Assembly (NCBI GenBank): GCA_002418285.1 | Contig: DIDT01000070.1 | Location: 1 to 17,899, forward strand | Origin: Phycisphaerales bacterium UBA5793 | GTDB taxonomy: Bacteria > Planctomycetota > Phycisphaerae > Phycisphaerales > UBA5793 | Reading direction: 5' to 3' | Length of the DNA stretch: 17,899 nucleotides | Shown here: positions 7,701 through 14,379 of the stretch, piece after piece | Layout: every line of letters starts with the position of its first letter | How positions within the stretch are numbered: position 1 is the stretch's first letter | Program-made: the position numbers and the translations under genes | Notes under the pieces: model-generated | Databases searched by the model: none | Seen by the model: only the letters and a program-made list of their open reading frames with translations | What the model was told of the DNA's origin: nothing

Positions 7701-9430
7701 TCGTGCGATTCAACAATGGCCGCCAGAGCCTCGTTCTCAACTGCTTTGCTGTCCTCACCGCCGCGCGCCAAAACCATGGAGTCGCGCATCCTCGAGGTCA
7801 ATTCGCCGTCCGGGTCAAGCGCTATGAGCCGGTCGAGGTTCTTTTGCGCCCGGTCGAGGTTCATGGCTTTGAGATCAACGTCGATCATCTGGCTTAGGAT
7901 GAGGGCATTGCGTCCGTTGGTCAGGCCATCCGCTTCGGCGAGGTACTCGAACGCAGCTCCTGGACGGTTGGACCGCTGAAGAGCCGTTGCCAGATCGACG
8001 AGCGCCACCAGCCGCTGAGAGCTCGTCATGGCGCTGCTGCCTGAGGTGGTCAGAAACTGGTTCAGCTGGTTTGCGGCGATCTCCGGCTTGCGGTCAACCA
8101 GCGCGAACCGACCTTCGAGATAGGGCAGTTGCTCATCAGTGCTCGATACCATTGAACGATACTGATCGATTCTCCCCTTGGCCTTAGCCTTGGCGAGCGC
8201 CCATGCTTGTGTATCCGTGGGATCCGTGGTTCGCCACGCCTCCACATCCATATCGAACAGGGCGATTACCGCCTGACGTCGGAAGTCGAACAGCCGAACC
8301 GACTCCCGACTGACGGGCAGATTGGGAGCGTCAATGATCCCCTCAAACGCCTTCATCGATTCCTGACGCTGACCATGCAGCGTCAGGTATCGCGCTCGAT
8401 TAAACCTCAGCACAGGATCGTCGGGATGCGAATCGAGCGCGTGCTCGATCATCGCAATGGCTCGCCCGAGACCATCGGCAGGGTTTGAGGTTGACCAAAC
8501 CAGGTAACTTGCCAGCCGCTCTTCAATCCATGCGGGGAGATCCTCGCTCTGCAATGCCATTCGTTCGGCCTTAGCCAAGGCATCGAGCATGCGAGCCCGC
8601 GCATCGCTGGTGACTTCGGCCAGTCCCTTTTCGATTGATTGACGGTTCTGTAGTATCTCGGCTAGCGTCAAATTGATCAGCACATCATCAGGATGGCTCT
8701 GAAGGAACTCTGTGACCACGCCTTCTGCCGTGCCGATCTCCGCTAGCGCATCACTCGGCTTTGATCCGCTCAGCAGTCCTTTTGCCTTGAAGTCATGCCA
8801 CCTCATGACGGTATCCACAGCCAGCGAGTCATCCGGGTCGGTCTTCAACCACCGCTGCAAATCGCTGAGCGCCTGGTCACTCAACTGCGAGTCGAATCCG
8901 GGCTCCCGCATACGGTATGTGTTGGCAATTCCGCGAAACCGATAGGCTTGCTCCCAGAGCGGATTGTCATCACCTGAGGGTTGTCCCTCAAACATCCGGC
9001 CTGCTTCCGCTGCCAGAGTTGCTGAGGAGTCAGGGGATAAAACCGGGAGTGAGCCGTCGAGGACACGGCTCAACCAATCGATATGGAACTGAGGTTCAAA
9101 GGGCCGGATCTCAGTCTTCTTACGGACAATGCTGCTGATCTTGCGGTAATACGTTACGGCTTCGATCGCATCAACCGGCACGATGTGTTCAATGGAATCG
9201 CGCCACAGATCGAGCAGTTCGATATTGCCCTGATCACGGTTGACCCCTTTGGAGTAGAACTCCTCGGCAGTGCGCCAGTCGCCGCTGGCTGCCGCGGCGT
9301 CACCACGACTCTTGTAGAACTCAGGTGTGCGATAGATGGTGAAATACGCCAGGCCGATCACTCCGCCTACGAGGACCAAGAGAACGACGATTAACGGAAC
9401 TACGACTTTTGTATTGACTCGAGCGGCCAT
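4736..9430 (-). CDS. Giant membrane-anchored TPR-repeat protein of the exosortase/EPS locus (PrsT-like position)
   Basis: This is a 1564-residue protein built almost wholly of tetratricopeptide repeats, which normally serve as protein-protein scaffolds. A short basic N-terminus is followed by one hydrophobic segment at about 9-33, then a helix pair starting FYKSRGDAAAASGDW at about 38. The bulk should therefore lie in the periplasm (or paryphoplasm), anchored in the inner membrane. Clear repeats occur at about 765-835 (WRLLGVAYRDAGNYTAAMEA, then a second unit) and at about 1430-1560 (TLNNLAFVLAYDLNDPASAL, then DTYGYVLYRNGRLDEAERIL). The ATG has GAGAGG 6 bases upstream and lies 10 bases after the exosortase stop, implying co-expression. 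XrtA-type clusters often encode a TPR protein named PrsT in a similar place. That protein is, from memory, about 900 residues, so this one would be much longer. A partner in EPS assembly or exosortase sorting is likely but not shown. Confidence 0.9.
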   Translation of the reverse strand: MAARVNTKVVVPLIVVLLVLVGGVIGLAYFTIYRTPEFYKSRGDAAAASGDWRTAEEFYSKGVNRDQGNIELLDLWRDSIEHIVPVDAIEAVTYYRKISSIVRKKTEIRPFEPQFHIDWLSRVLDGSLPVLSPDSSATLAAEAGRMFEGQPSGDDNPLWEQAYRFRGIANTYRMREPGFDSQLSDQALSDLQRWLKTDPDDSLAVDTVMRWHDFKAKGLLSGSKPSDALAEIGTAEGVVTEFLQSHPDDVLINLTLAEILQNRQSIEKGLAEVTSDARARMLDALAKAERMALQSEDLPAWIEERLASYLVWSTSNPADGLGRAIAMIEHALDSHPDDPVLRFNRARYLTLHGQRQESMKAFEGIIDAPNLPVSRESVRLFDFRRQAVIALFDMDVEAWRTTDPTDTQAWALAKAKAKGRIDQYRSMVSSTDEQLPYLEGRFALVDRKPEIAANQLNQFLTTSGSSAMTSSQRLVALVDLATALQRSNRPGAAFEYLAEADGLTNGRNALILSQMIDVDLKAMNLDRAQKNLDRLIALDPDGELTSRMRDSMVLARGGEDSKAVENEALAAIVESHDLLAAKRVDEARALLLKTRESFPENMQVVYELAQLEQGQGNTAKALEYVESALSKYPKSESLRIFRAQLAGEDLRPVLSQIVDDRPSLSELDRHIGKWRLYLISGFAEEAEAEFQKAKAIDPDAPVVIEQDFVSAMAARDLSAARSAVQRAQQTNADLANGLTFRGRYELQTGDSAAAIATLLQATNLKPYDSLAWRLLGVAYRDAGNYTAAMEAFTKSLEKEPSSVITLRELAKLQAQRGEYAKALDAMRRAVTYSSKEAGIYDEYLELEGHYGDRAEAIKERERMHDDGTGGIQNTLALVQLYELDKNFGEAKSVLDSLVPKDQSEQLLVAQALSIWHAKQGQFDDGRNALLAFIQSTPKPSNELMTRAMLSLVQYEVNSGETDKAIETARAAIQYQDPNRREAERALGDIYMALNKREAALETYEHAFVDSSASPDLGVQIINLHMALANEQAKTQPNAAAQHRKRAGELLDAQEKASGVTVDSLLLRAQLTLLNGNPAEAENIFNNAVAKHPQDSRVYTARARFNLGRIIEDGDIGRANRVRADVEQALQLSPGNANPLWTLVDLGRARLNPATGEPDPDIDAMMAAWRRILDIEPRNEKVRQVLAQNLFVKQDYAAARVLIEQGIASDPTNAMWYEMRGDLERQTGAPPDKYVDFYQQAIDREFSPERLAQLVDGLLKLNPPRATQAIQLLRKYESEVSDSPVHRLLLARAQKLTGDQAAAESNLRTAAEMIVATTDTATRDGLLKMWYGYLPAIVPSSQFEAVSEASFGSLDDPWPQALLGMALYSASARMGSGDNSKAVAKAGIEQMAAAESRIKTMPADELRTHQFQFEVGGILSDAYYSTGDARKAVETWRWLLEVAPEDPKTLNNLAFVLAYDLNDPASALEPAKRAYDASPADATVLDTYGYVLYRNGRLDEAERILRSSLNQRQDQSGARMHLGQVLAAKGNVDAAKGELTRARNLAQQDGRADRVKEIDELLKGL

Positions 9431-9440
9431 GCGCTACCTC

Positions 9441-11300
9441 TCAACCATTCTCGTGGACTTGTATGGTGGTGCCGAACGAGTCGGCCGGGTCTTCGACGGG
9501 CCGGAATCCGACCGGATCCGACTTCGGGGTTTGCTTGTCTGACGCTTCCTCATTCGGCCAGAGGCCATGCTCCACCTCCCACCAGTCGGGGAGGCAGGAC
9601 ATCAGATCGGGAAGCATCACGTTGAGAAACTCTGATGCGATTACGCCCAGTTCGGTGCGGTCAATAGCGCGAGTCGGATGCTGAAAAGTGAACTGTACTT
9701 TGCAGTAATAGGCAAATCGCGAGGAGCGGTCGTAGGCCAGCAGGCGCACTCCAGAGGAGGAGGAAGCGACGCCTCCGTTGGCGATGAAGAGATAGCCGGC
9801 GGCCATCGTGTGGGCTGGCTCCCTTGGATCCCAGTACTCCGCTGTATTCAGGCGGAGACCGTCTGCGGCATCGCGAGGCATACGGACGACTTGTCGACTC
9901 GGGTCCGCGGTCTGGGCCATGAGGTACGGGCGACTGCCCGCCATCGGATCTTCCGGGTCAAACGCCGGATCGGGCCACCACAGTGATTCGTCGATGTTGA
10001 GGGGAACGGACGTGGAGGTAGCCGACTTGGTCAGCCCGCCGCCGACGTAGCAGCGGTCGGGAATATGCGGAACGGCGTCGATGCCTCCGGTGTAGTAGGA
10101 GACGTGTAACTGGAGAATACCGTTTGATGTGAGTCCATCAAGAGCGAAGTTGCGCGTCACGTACTGGTCGGTGCCAAACTCGCGCATGATTTCCGGTGAC
10201 ACGATTTCATCGCTTCCGATGGCTTGCCACCGTCCAACCTTCATGGGCAACTCGTTCAGCCTCCGACGAAGGGGGACCGGTTCTTTCTGCAGGTAGACGC
10301 CGAGCCAGTGCTGCGCGGGGGCGAAGCCAAGCGCTCCGATCGCGAAGAAACCCACCAGAGTCGGGATCAGCCAACGTCGACCGCTCCGAGCGAACGATGG
10401 CGACGTCGATGGGGCAGCGCTGCGTGAACGGTTTGGAGTGGCCCCACGCTCGGATCCGGTTGGTGTCTCAACAAACAGGTGTTGGATGACCCAGACGATC
10501 CCGAGGTAGCACAAGAATGCCGGGACGAGCCAGAGCATGCCGATGTAGAGATGCGCTTCACCCTTGGCCATATCCGGATTGACTGTTGAGGCGATGCCAA
10601 GCGTCGTCACGCGCAGGACGTTGACGAGGATGGCCACGGGAACGCCAAGCACGATCAGGGCGATGCGCTGCCACCATTTTTGCGTCGAGAGAAACGCGAT
10701 GGCGATGCCCAGCGCGATGAACGCGACGATCATTCGCATTCCCGAGCACGCTTCGGCGACATTGAGCGGGATGGTCTTTCCCTCGTGATAGAGTGTGAGC
10801 ACGGTTCCTGAGATGTCCGTGTCAAACCCCGTTATGTTGAGCAAGTAGTATGCCCCCTTGGACGCCCAGACTTGGAGCGTCGGCGTCACCTTCAGCAACA
10901 GCGAAGGTGGCATGCGGATGCCCATCACCAGGTAGAGCATCGGGAACATCAGAGCCCACCACAGTTTCCAGCCAAGCAGAAGCAGCACGACCCCTAGCAG
11001 CGTCAGGATCATGCCGCCGCCCTGGACGAAGTGATTGGCGGTCGCTGCGAAGGTGAAAAAGAAGTAGGTCGTAACCCCGACCAGTATCAGCGGCAGACCA
11101 AGCCAATTGACCCGCGCGGGGAGCGACAAAATCAGCTGCCGATTCTCGTAGATGTAGTAGAGCGAAATGAAGGGCACGAGATAGGCATGCGACCAGTCCG
11201 GGTCGCGGCTGTACAGAATCTGATTCAGCAGGAAGTGGTAGAAAAGCGCACAGAAAGCGACGCCAACCACCAGGGTGCTGACCCATGTGCTTGGCGCCAT
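9441..11300 (-). CDS. Exosortase fused to a C-terminal EpsI domain
   Basis: Exosortases are multi-pass transpeptidase-like membrane proteins that cleave PEP-CTERM-type tails from secreted proteins. From the chosen start the protein has 619 residues. About eight hydrophobic helices fill residues 1-280. The catalytic Cys is in AEACSGMRM (Cys185), the Arg in VNVLRVTT (Arg230), and the His in GEAHLYIGM (His250), all in family order. A Ser/Arg-rich linker (about 280-308) leads to another membrane helix and an EpsI (DUF3485) domain, marked by PHIPDRCYVGGG with Cys417. EpsI is often a separate gene beside the exosortase; here both are one reading frame. The ATG at 11300 has GAGG 5 bases upstream. 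The ATG at 11339 would add 13 residues but has no good ribosome site. The gene is second in the operon after the Wza-like gene. I cannot assign an exosortase subtype (XrtA, XrtB and so on). Confidence 0.93.
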   Translation of the reverse strand: MAPSTWVSTLVVGVAFCALFYHFLLNQILYSRDPDWSHAYLVPFISLYYIYENRQLILSLPARVNWLGLPLILVGVTTYFFFTFAATANHFVQGGGMILTLLGVVLLLLGWKLWWALMFPMLYLVMGIRMPPSLLLKVTPTLQVWASKGAYYLLNITGFDTDISGTVLTLYHEGKTIPLNVAEACSGMRMIVAFIALGIAIAFLSTQKWWQRIALIVLGVPVAILVNVLRVTTLGIASTVNPDMAKGEAHLYIGMLWLVPAFLCYLGIVWVIQHLFVETPTGSERGATPNRSRSAAPSTSPSFARSGRRWLIPTLVGFFAIGALGFAPAQHWLGVYLQKEPVPLRRRLNELPMKVGRWQAIGSDEIVSPEIMREFGTDQYVTRNFALDGLTSNGILQLHVSYYTGGIDAVPHIPDRCYVGGGLTKSATSTSVPLNIDESLWWPDPAFDPEDPMAGSRPYLMAQTADPSRQVVRMPRDAADGLRLNTAEYWDPREPAHTMAAGYLFIANGGVASSSSGVRLLAYDRSSRFAYYCKVQFTFQHPTRAIDRTELGVIASEFLNVMLPDLMSCLPDWWEVEHGLWPNEEASDKQTPKSDPVGFRPVEDPADSFGTTIQVHENG

Positions 11301-11433
11301 GAGAACCTCGGATTTGGTTGTCCCTGTGCGAGGTTGCATGATGGCTGCGTCTGCCCGATCGATCCGCTATTGGACCCCACACCGGGAATACCCAGTCTGG
11401 GCTGCATCACCATCGGCCTCTTCTGGTTCCGAA

Positions 11434-11462
11434 AACACTCTATTCTAGCAAGTTTGAGTGTT
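11434..11462 (-). promoter_or_regulatory. Inverted repeat with a -10-like hexamer in its loop, upstream of the exosortase gene
   Basis: AACACTC (11434-11440) and GAGTGTT (11456-11462) are perfect complements around a 15-base spacer. On the minus strand the spacer contains TAGAAT (11442-11447), a 5/6 match to the sigma-70 -10 box, but I see no good -35 box at the right distance. The element lies in the 196-base gap after the wza-like stop. It could be an internal promoter with an operator, or an AT-rich attenuator, since TTTT follows the second arm in the leftward transcript. The rest of the gap shows nothing else. Confidence 0.3.
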
Positions 11463-11496
11463 ATGGGACTGATGGGCGCGTGGGTCTGACGGGATG

Positions 11497-13098
11497 CTAA
11501 TTGCCGAATCGATTGTTCGAAGGCGGAGCACCGAAGACGTCGTTGCCGAAATTGCGATCCAGCAGGAAGCCAAAGCCGTACGACGTTCGGAAACCGTTGC
11601 GGATGACAGCAAGGGGGGCTGCATACCACGTGGTTCCGACGACGATCAGGTCATCCGGCTTGAGGTAGATGTCCGGCTCAGCGCCTTCTTTGATGGCCCG
11701 GTAGTTCAGCATCACGATCGCTTCGAGGTTGTCATTGAGAATGCGATGAATCTCAACGCGTTCGGGAATCGCCAGCGGCCCGAGACCCCCCGACGCGGCG
11801 ATGGCTCGCTTAAGCGTCAGGCGCCCGTTGGTCGGGATGGCCAGCGTGCCGCCGCGCGCAATCTCGCCATCGAGGTGAACCAGCCCTTGCATCGGTGGGG
11901 GAACCATGATGATGTCGTTGGGCCGAATGACGATGTTGTACGAGGCCAGCCCGTCCATGAGCGGCTCGACGGGAATCTCGATCACACGCTGCGTGACCAG
12001 TTGATCGAATTCCTGCTTGGACTCCTGCGACTCTTCCTTGGCGGCCAGCGTCTTGGACTCGGGTGATTTGGCGATCTGAACCCAGCGACCGCCAAGGTAC
12101 GCCCAATCGCCTTCGGACATCTCGCCCGAGGGTGCGGGCATGTCAATCGCCGGTGGCTGATCGGTCGGCTGGTGGAGGATGCGGGTGGCACGCTTCCCGG
12201 CATCCACTCGGTCGTTCGAACCGAGCACGGCCGGCTTATCGGGTTTACCTTCAATCACATCGTCGATCAGGTTGAGAATGTCCTCATCCTTGCCGCTTGG
12301 TGGCGGCATCGGCACGGGGATTTCCTCGCCTTGATCACCCTCGCCGGCGTCGCGCTCGGGGCTGCCGTGTCCAAGTTCAACTTCTCGTTTGAGAGGAACC
12401 TGGCGGACGATTCGAATTTTTCTCACCGTATCGGGAATGCCGCCGGCTGTTGCGATCGCATCGAGCAATCGAAAATTCGGCTCCGGGATGAAAAAGGTGT
12501 TGGATGTGCCAACGCCAGCGATCACGTTATATGTGGCCTGGCGCTTGGTTTCGGAAACCACGCTGACCACTGGATCGCGAACGAAGTCTGGATCGAGCAG
12601 ATCGGCAATCTTGTCGCGAATCTCGGCTTCGGTCAGTTCCGCCACGTAAACGGAACCGAGTTGCGGTACGGTGATAAACCCTCGCTCATCGACGCTGCGC
12701 TGAATCACATAGGGTTGACCCGGCGAGATGAACTCGAAGATGTCGATGGTGAGCAGGTCACCCGGTCCCACTTTGTAGATGACGGGCTCGGCGATCAAGT
12801 CAGAGGGTTGAATCTCCGTCGCCTGAAGCGTGTCCTCCTGGTCCGTCTCGATCACGGCGATGCGATCGAGGATGGGAACGCGAATGGCCGTCTCGTCGAA
12901 GCGGCCGGTCACCGAAGGATCCATGAACGAATCGAACTGGCACCCCGTCAGGCCGACGACTGAGGCGATGGAGGCATGCACCATGCATCGAGCCAGGAAC
13001 CGTCGCGGGCGCGCCGAGCCTGCGGCCAGATAGCGGCGCAACGGTGCGAGGTCGGGGCGGGAGGTCATGGCCTGAGAACGGGTCGTATCGACGCTCAT
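11497..13098 (-). CDS. Wza-type outer-membrane polysaccharide export lipoprotein
   Basis: This 533-residue protein should form the periplasmic and outer-membrane channel for the polysaccharide. After an Arg-rich N-terminus and a hydrophobic stretch, VVGLTGCQ gives a lipobox with Cys53 as the lipidated residue. The Poly_export domain (YKVGPGDLLTIDIFEF onward) spans about 106-183. A first SLBB-like domain follows at about 188-235 and a second at about 405-490. Between them is an insertion of about 130 residues, acidic and Pro-rich, with a WAYLGGRWVQI segment. The C-terminus has a short hydrophobic stretch that could supply the membrane-spanning helix. The frame is open back to 13239, but the ATG at 13098 has GGAG 9 bases upstream and gives a sensible signal peptide. 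It is the first gene of the leftward EPS operon, divergent from lipA, with its control region at 13099-13349. Confidence 0.92.
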   Translation of the reverse strand: MSVDTTRSQAMTSRPDLAPLRRYLAAGSARPRRFLARCMVHASIASVVGLTGCQFDSFMDPSVTGRFDETAIRVPILDRIAVIETDQEDTLQATEIQPSDLIAEPVIYKVGPGDLLTIDIFEFISPGQPYVIQRSVDERGFITVPQLGSVYVAELTEAEIRDKIADLLDPDFVRDPVVSVVSETKRQATYNVIAGVGTSNTFFIPEPNFRLLDAIATAGGIPDTVRKIRIVRQVPLKREVELGHGSPERDAGEGDQGEEIPVPMPPPSGKDEDILNLIDDVIEGKPDKPAVLGSNDRVDAGKRATRILHQPTDQPPAIDMPAPSGEMSEGDWAYLGGRWVQIAKSPESKTLAAKEESQESKQEFDQLVTQRVIEIPVEPLMDGLASYNIVIRPNDIIMVPPPMQGLVHLDGEIARGGTLAIPTNGRLTLKRAIAASGGLGPLAIPERVEIHRILNDNLEAIVMLNYRAIKEGAEPDIYLKPDDLIVVGTTWYAAPLAVIRNGFRTSYGFGFLLDRNFGNDVFGAPPSNNRFGN

Positions 13099-13182
13099 CG
13101 TGTCGGACTCCGGTTGAAGGAGAGTCGGGACGCCAGTGGCCCGCCCGCGATTCCGTGGATCATTCCCACGCGGGTGCAAGAC

Positions 13183-13215
13183 ACGGCTCCGCCATCTTAT
13201 CCGGGGCGAAGCCGT
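13183..13215. promoter_or_regulatory. Long inverted repeat in the wza-lipA divergent region
   Basis: The arms 13183-13193 (ACGGCTCCGCC) and 13205-13215 (GGCGAAGCCGT) match at 10 of 11 positions around an 11-base loop. On the minus strand the loop carries TAAGAT (13194-13199), a 4/6 match to a -10 box, about 95 bases before the wza-like start. It could be an operator over the EPS promoter. No convincing -35 box accompanies it, so promoter function is uncertain. It could also act as a hairpin in a longer leader RNA. Confidence 0.35.
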
Positions 13216-13275
13216 CGTGCTGCGGAGGGCCGGTTCCATCGGCGCGTCCGAGGCCTGTTATCGACTCACTATCGA

Positions 13276-13306
13276 CGCAAAGTCACCCCTGTCCACAGAC
13301 TTTGCG
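13276..13306 (+). promoter_or_regulatory. Perfect 8-bp inverted repeat overlapping a candidate lipA promoter
   Basis: CGCAAAGT (13276-13283) and ACTTTGCG (13299-13306) are exact complements around 15 bases. Inside the spacer, TCCACA (13292-13297) is a 4/6 match to a -35 box. It lies 17 bases from TACGAT (13315-13320), a 4/6 match to a -10 box, which leaves about 29 bases to the lipA ATG. The geometry fits a repressor site masking the -35 region. It lacks a T-run, so it does not look like a terminator. The promoter call rests on weak hexamers. Confidence 0.35.
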
Positions 13307-13349
13307 GCTGCGGGTACGATCATCATCCGATGCATAAACTTGAGCCTGC

Positions 13350-14297
13350 ATGCCGAGCCTGAGTCTCTCCAACTTGATTCTGAGTTCCGAGCCGCCGGAT
13401 TTCCGGAAGCGCAAGCCATCCTGGATCCGCGCCCGCTTGCCCGGTGGCGAAAACTACCACGATCTGCGCGACTTGATTACCAGCCACGGCCTACACACGG
13501 TCTGCGAGGAGGCGCGCTGCCCCAACATGGGCGAGTGCTGGGCGGACGGCGTCGCCACCATCATGATTCTGGGCGATGTCTGCACGCGGTCTTGCGGATT
13601 TTGCCACGTCAAGACCGGCCGACCACCCACGCTTGATCTTGACGAGCCGGCTCGCGTCGCCGATGCGGTGCGGATCATGGGGCTCAACTATGTGGTCATC
13701 ACCAGTGTAAACCGCGACGAACTGGCGGACGGCGGTGCGGGCATCTGGGCAGAGACCATTCGCCAAACCCACATGGCCTCGGCAAATACGAGTGTGGAAG
13801 TGCTCGTACCGGATTTCTGCGGCAAGTGGGAGGCTCTTCAACTGGTCATCGACGCGGAGCCGGAAGTCCTGAGCCACAACATGGAAACGGTGCGGCGGAT
13901 GTACCGGGTTGTTCGGCCCCAGGCGAAGTATGAGCGATCGATCGAGCTGTTGCGTCGAACCAAGGAAGCCGGGCTCGTGTCCAAGACCGGAATTATGGTC
14001 GGCATCGGCGAACGCAATGAGGAAGTGCTTGAACTGATGGATGATGTTCGCGCGGGTTCGGATTGCGACATCCTGACGATCGGGCAGTACCTCCAGCCAA
14101 CGCGCAATCACCTGCCAGTCGAACGCTGGGTGGAGCCCGAGAGGTTTGAGTACTTCCGACAGGAGGGGCTGCGTCGGGGCTTCAGGGGAGTCGAGAGCGG
14201 ACCCATGGTGCGCTCGAGTTACCACGCCGACAAGCAGGCGGCTCCGCTGGTCAAGCCTCGCGCCAAGAGTCTGAATCTCGAAGCGATTCATCCATGA
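13350..14297 (+). CDS. lipA: Lipoyl synthase LipA
   Basis: This is a radical S-adenosylmethionine enzyme that inserts two sulfur atoms into protein-bound octanoyl groups to make lipoyl cofactor for 2-oxoacid dehydrogenases and the glycine cleavage system. The 315-residue length is normal. The auxiliary cluster ligands are Cys52, Cys57 and Cys63 (CEEARCPNMGEC). The radical-SAM cluster ligands are Cys78, Cys82 and Cys85 (CTRSCGFC). The C-terminal RSSY motif (288-291), which supplies a serine ligand to the auxiliary cluster, is present. The stretch RARLPGGENYHDLR is also typical. The ATG has only a weak ribosome site (GAG 7 bases upstream); an ATG at 13330 is out of frame and closes quickly. No lipB is next to it. 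It is divergent from the EPS operon and is followed 82 bases later by the ChaN-like gene on the same strand. Confidence 0.97.
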   Translation: MPSLSLSNLILSSEPPDFRKRKPSWIRARLPGGENYHDLRDLITSHGLHTVCEEARCPNMGECWADGVATIMILGDVCTRSCGFCHVKTGRPPTLDLDEPARVADAVRIMGLNYVVITSVNRDELADGGAGIWAETIRQTHMASANTSVEVLVPDFCGKWEALQLVIDAEPEVLSHNMETVRRMYRVVRPQAKYERSIELLRRTKEAGLVSKTGIMVGIGERNEEVLELMDDVRAGSDCDILTIGQYLQPTRNHLPVERWVEPERFEYFRQEGLRRGFRGVESGPMVRSSYHADKQAAPLVKPRAKSLNLEAIHP

Positions 14298-14379
14298 TTG
14301 GCGCAGGTTAGCAGGAGAATCCGCACCCGTTCCCTGGCACAAACAGTTGACCTCGTCTTCAAGCGTGCGATCCTTGCGC

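Noticed and set aside
12172..12963. A 263-codon plus-strand frame across the Wza-like gene.
   Set aside because: It is a shadow of a well-supported export lipoprotein, with no family resemblance or ribosome site of note.
13099..13239. Extension of the Wza-like frame upstream to 13239.
   Set aside because: The extra 47 residues are Arg-rich with no signal character. The ATG at 13098 has a GGAG at a usable distance and gives a better lipoprotein N-terminus.
14347..14379. A TTG start for the ChaN-like lipoprotein.
   Set aside because: It would place 11 polar residues before a complete signal peptide. The ATG at 14380 fits lipoprotein architecture. The TTGACC here also resembles a -35 box, but no fitting -10 follows.
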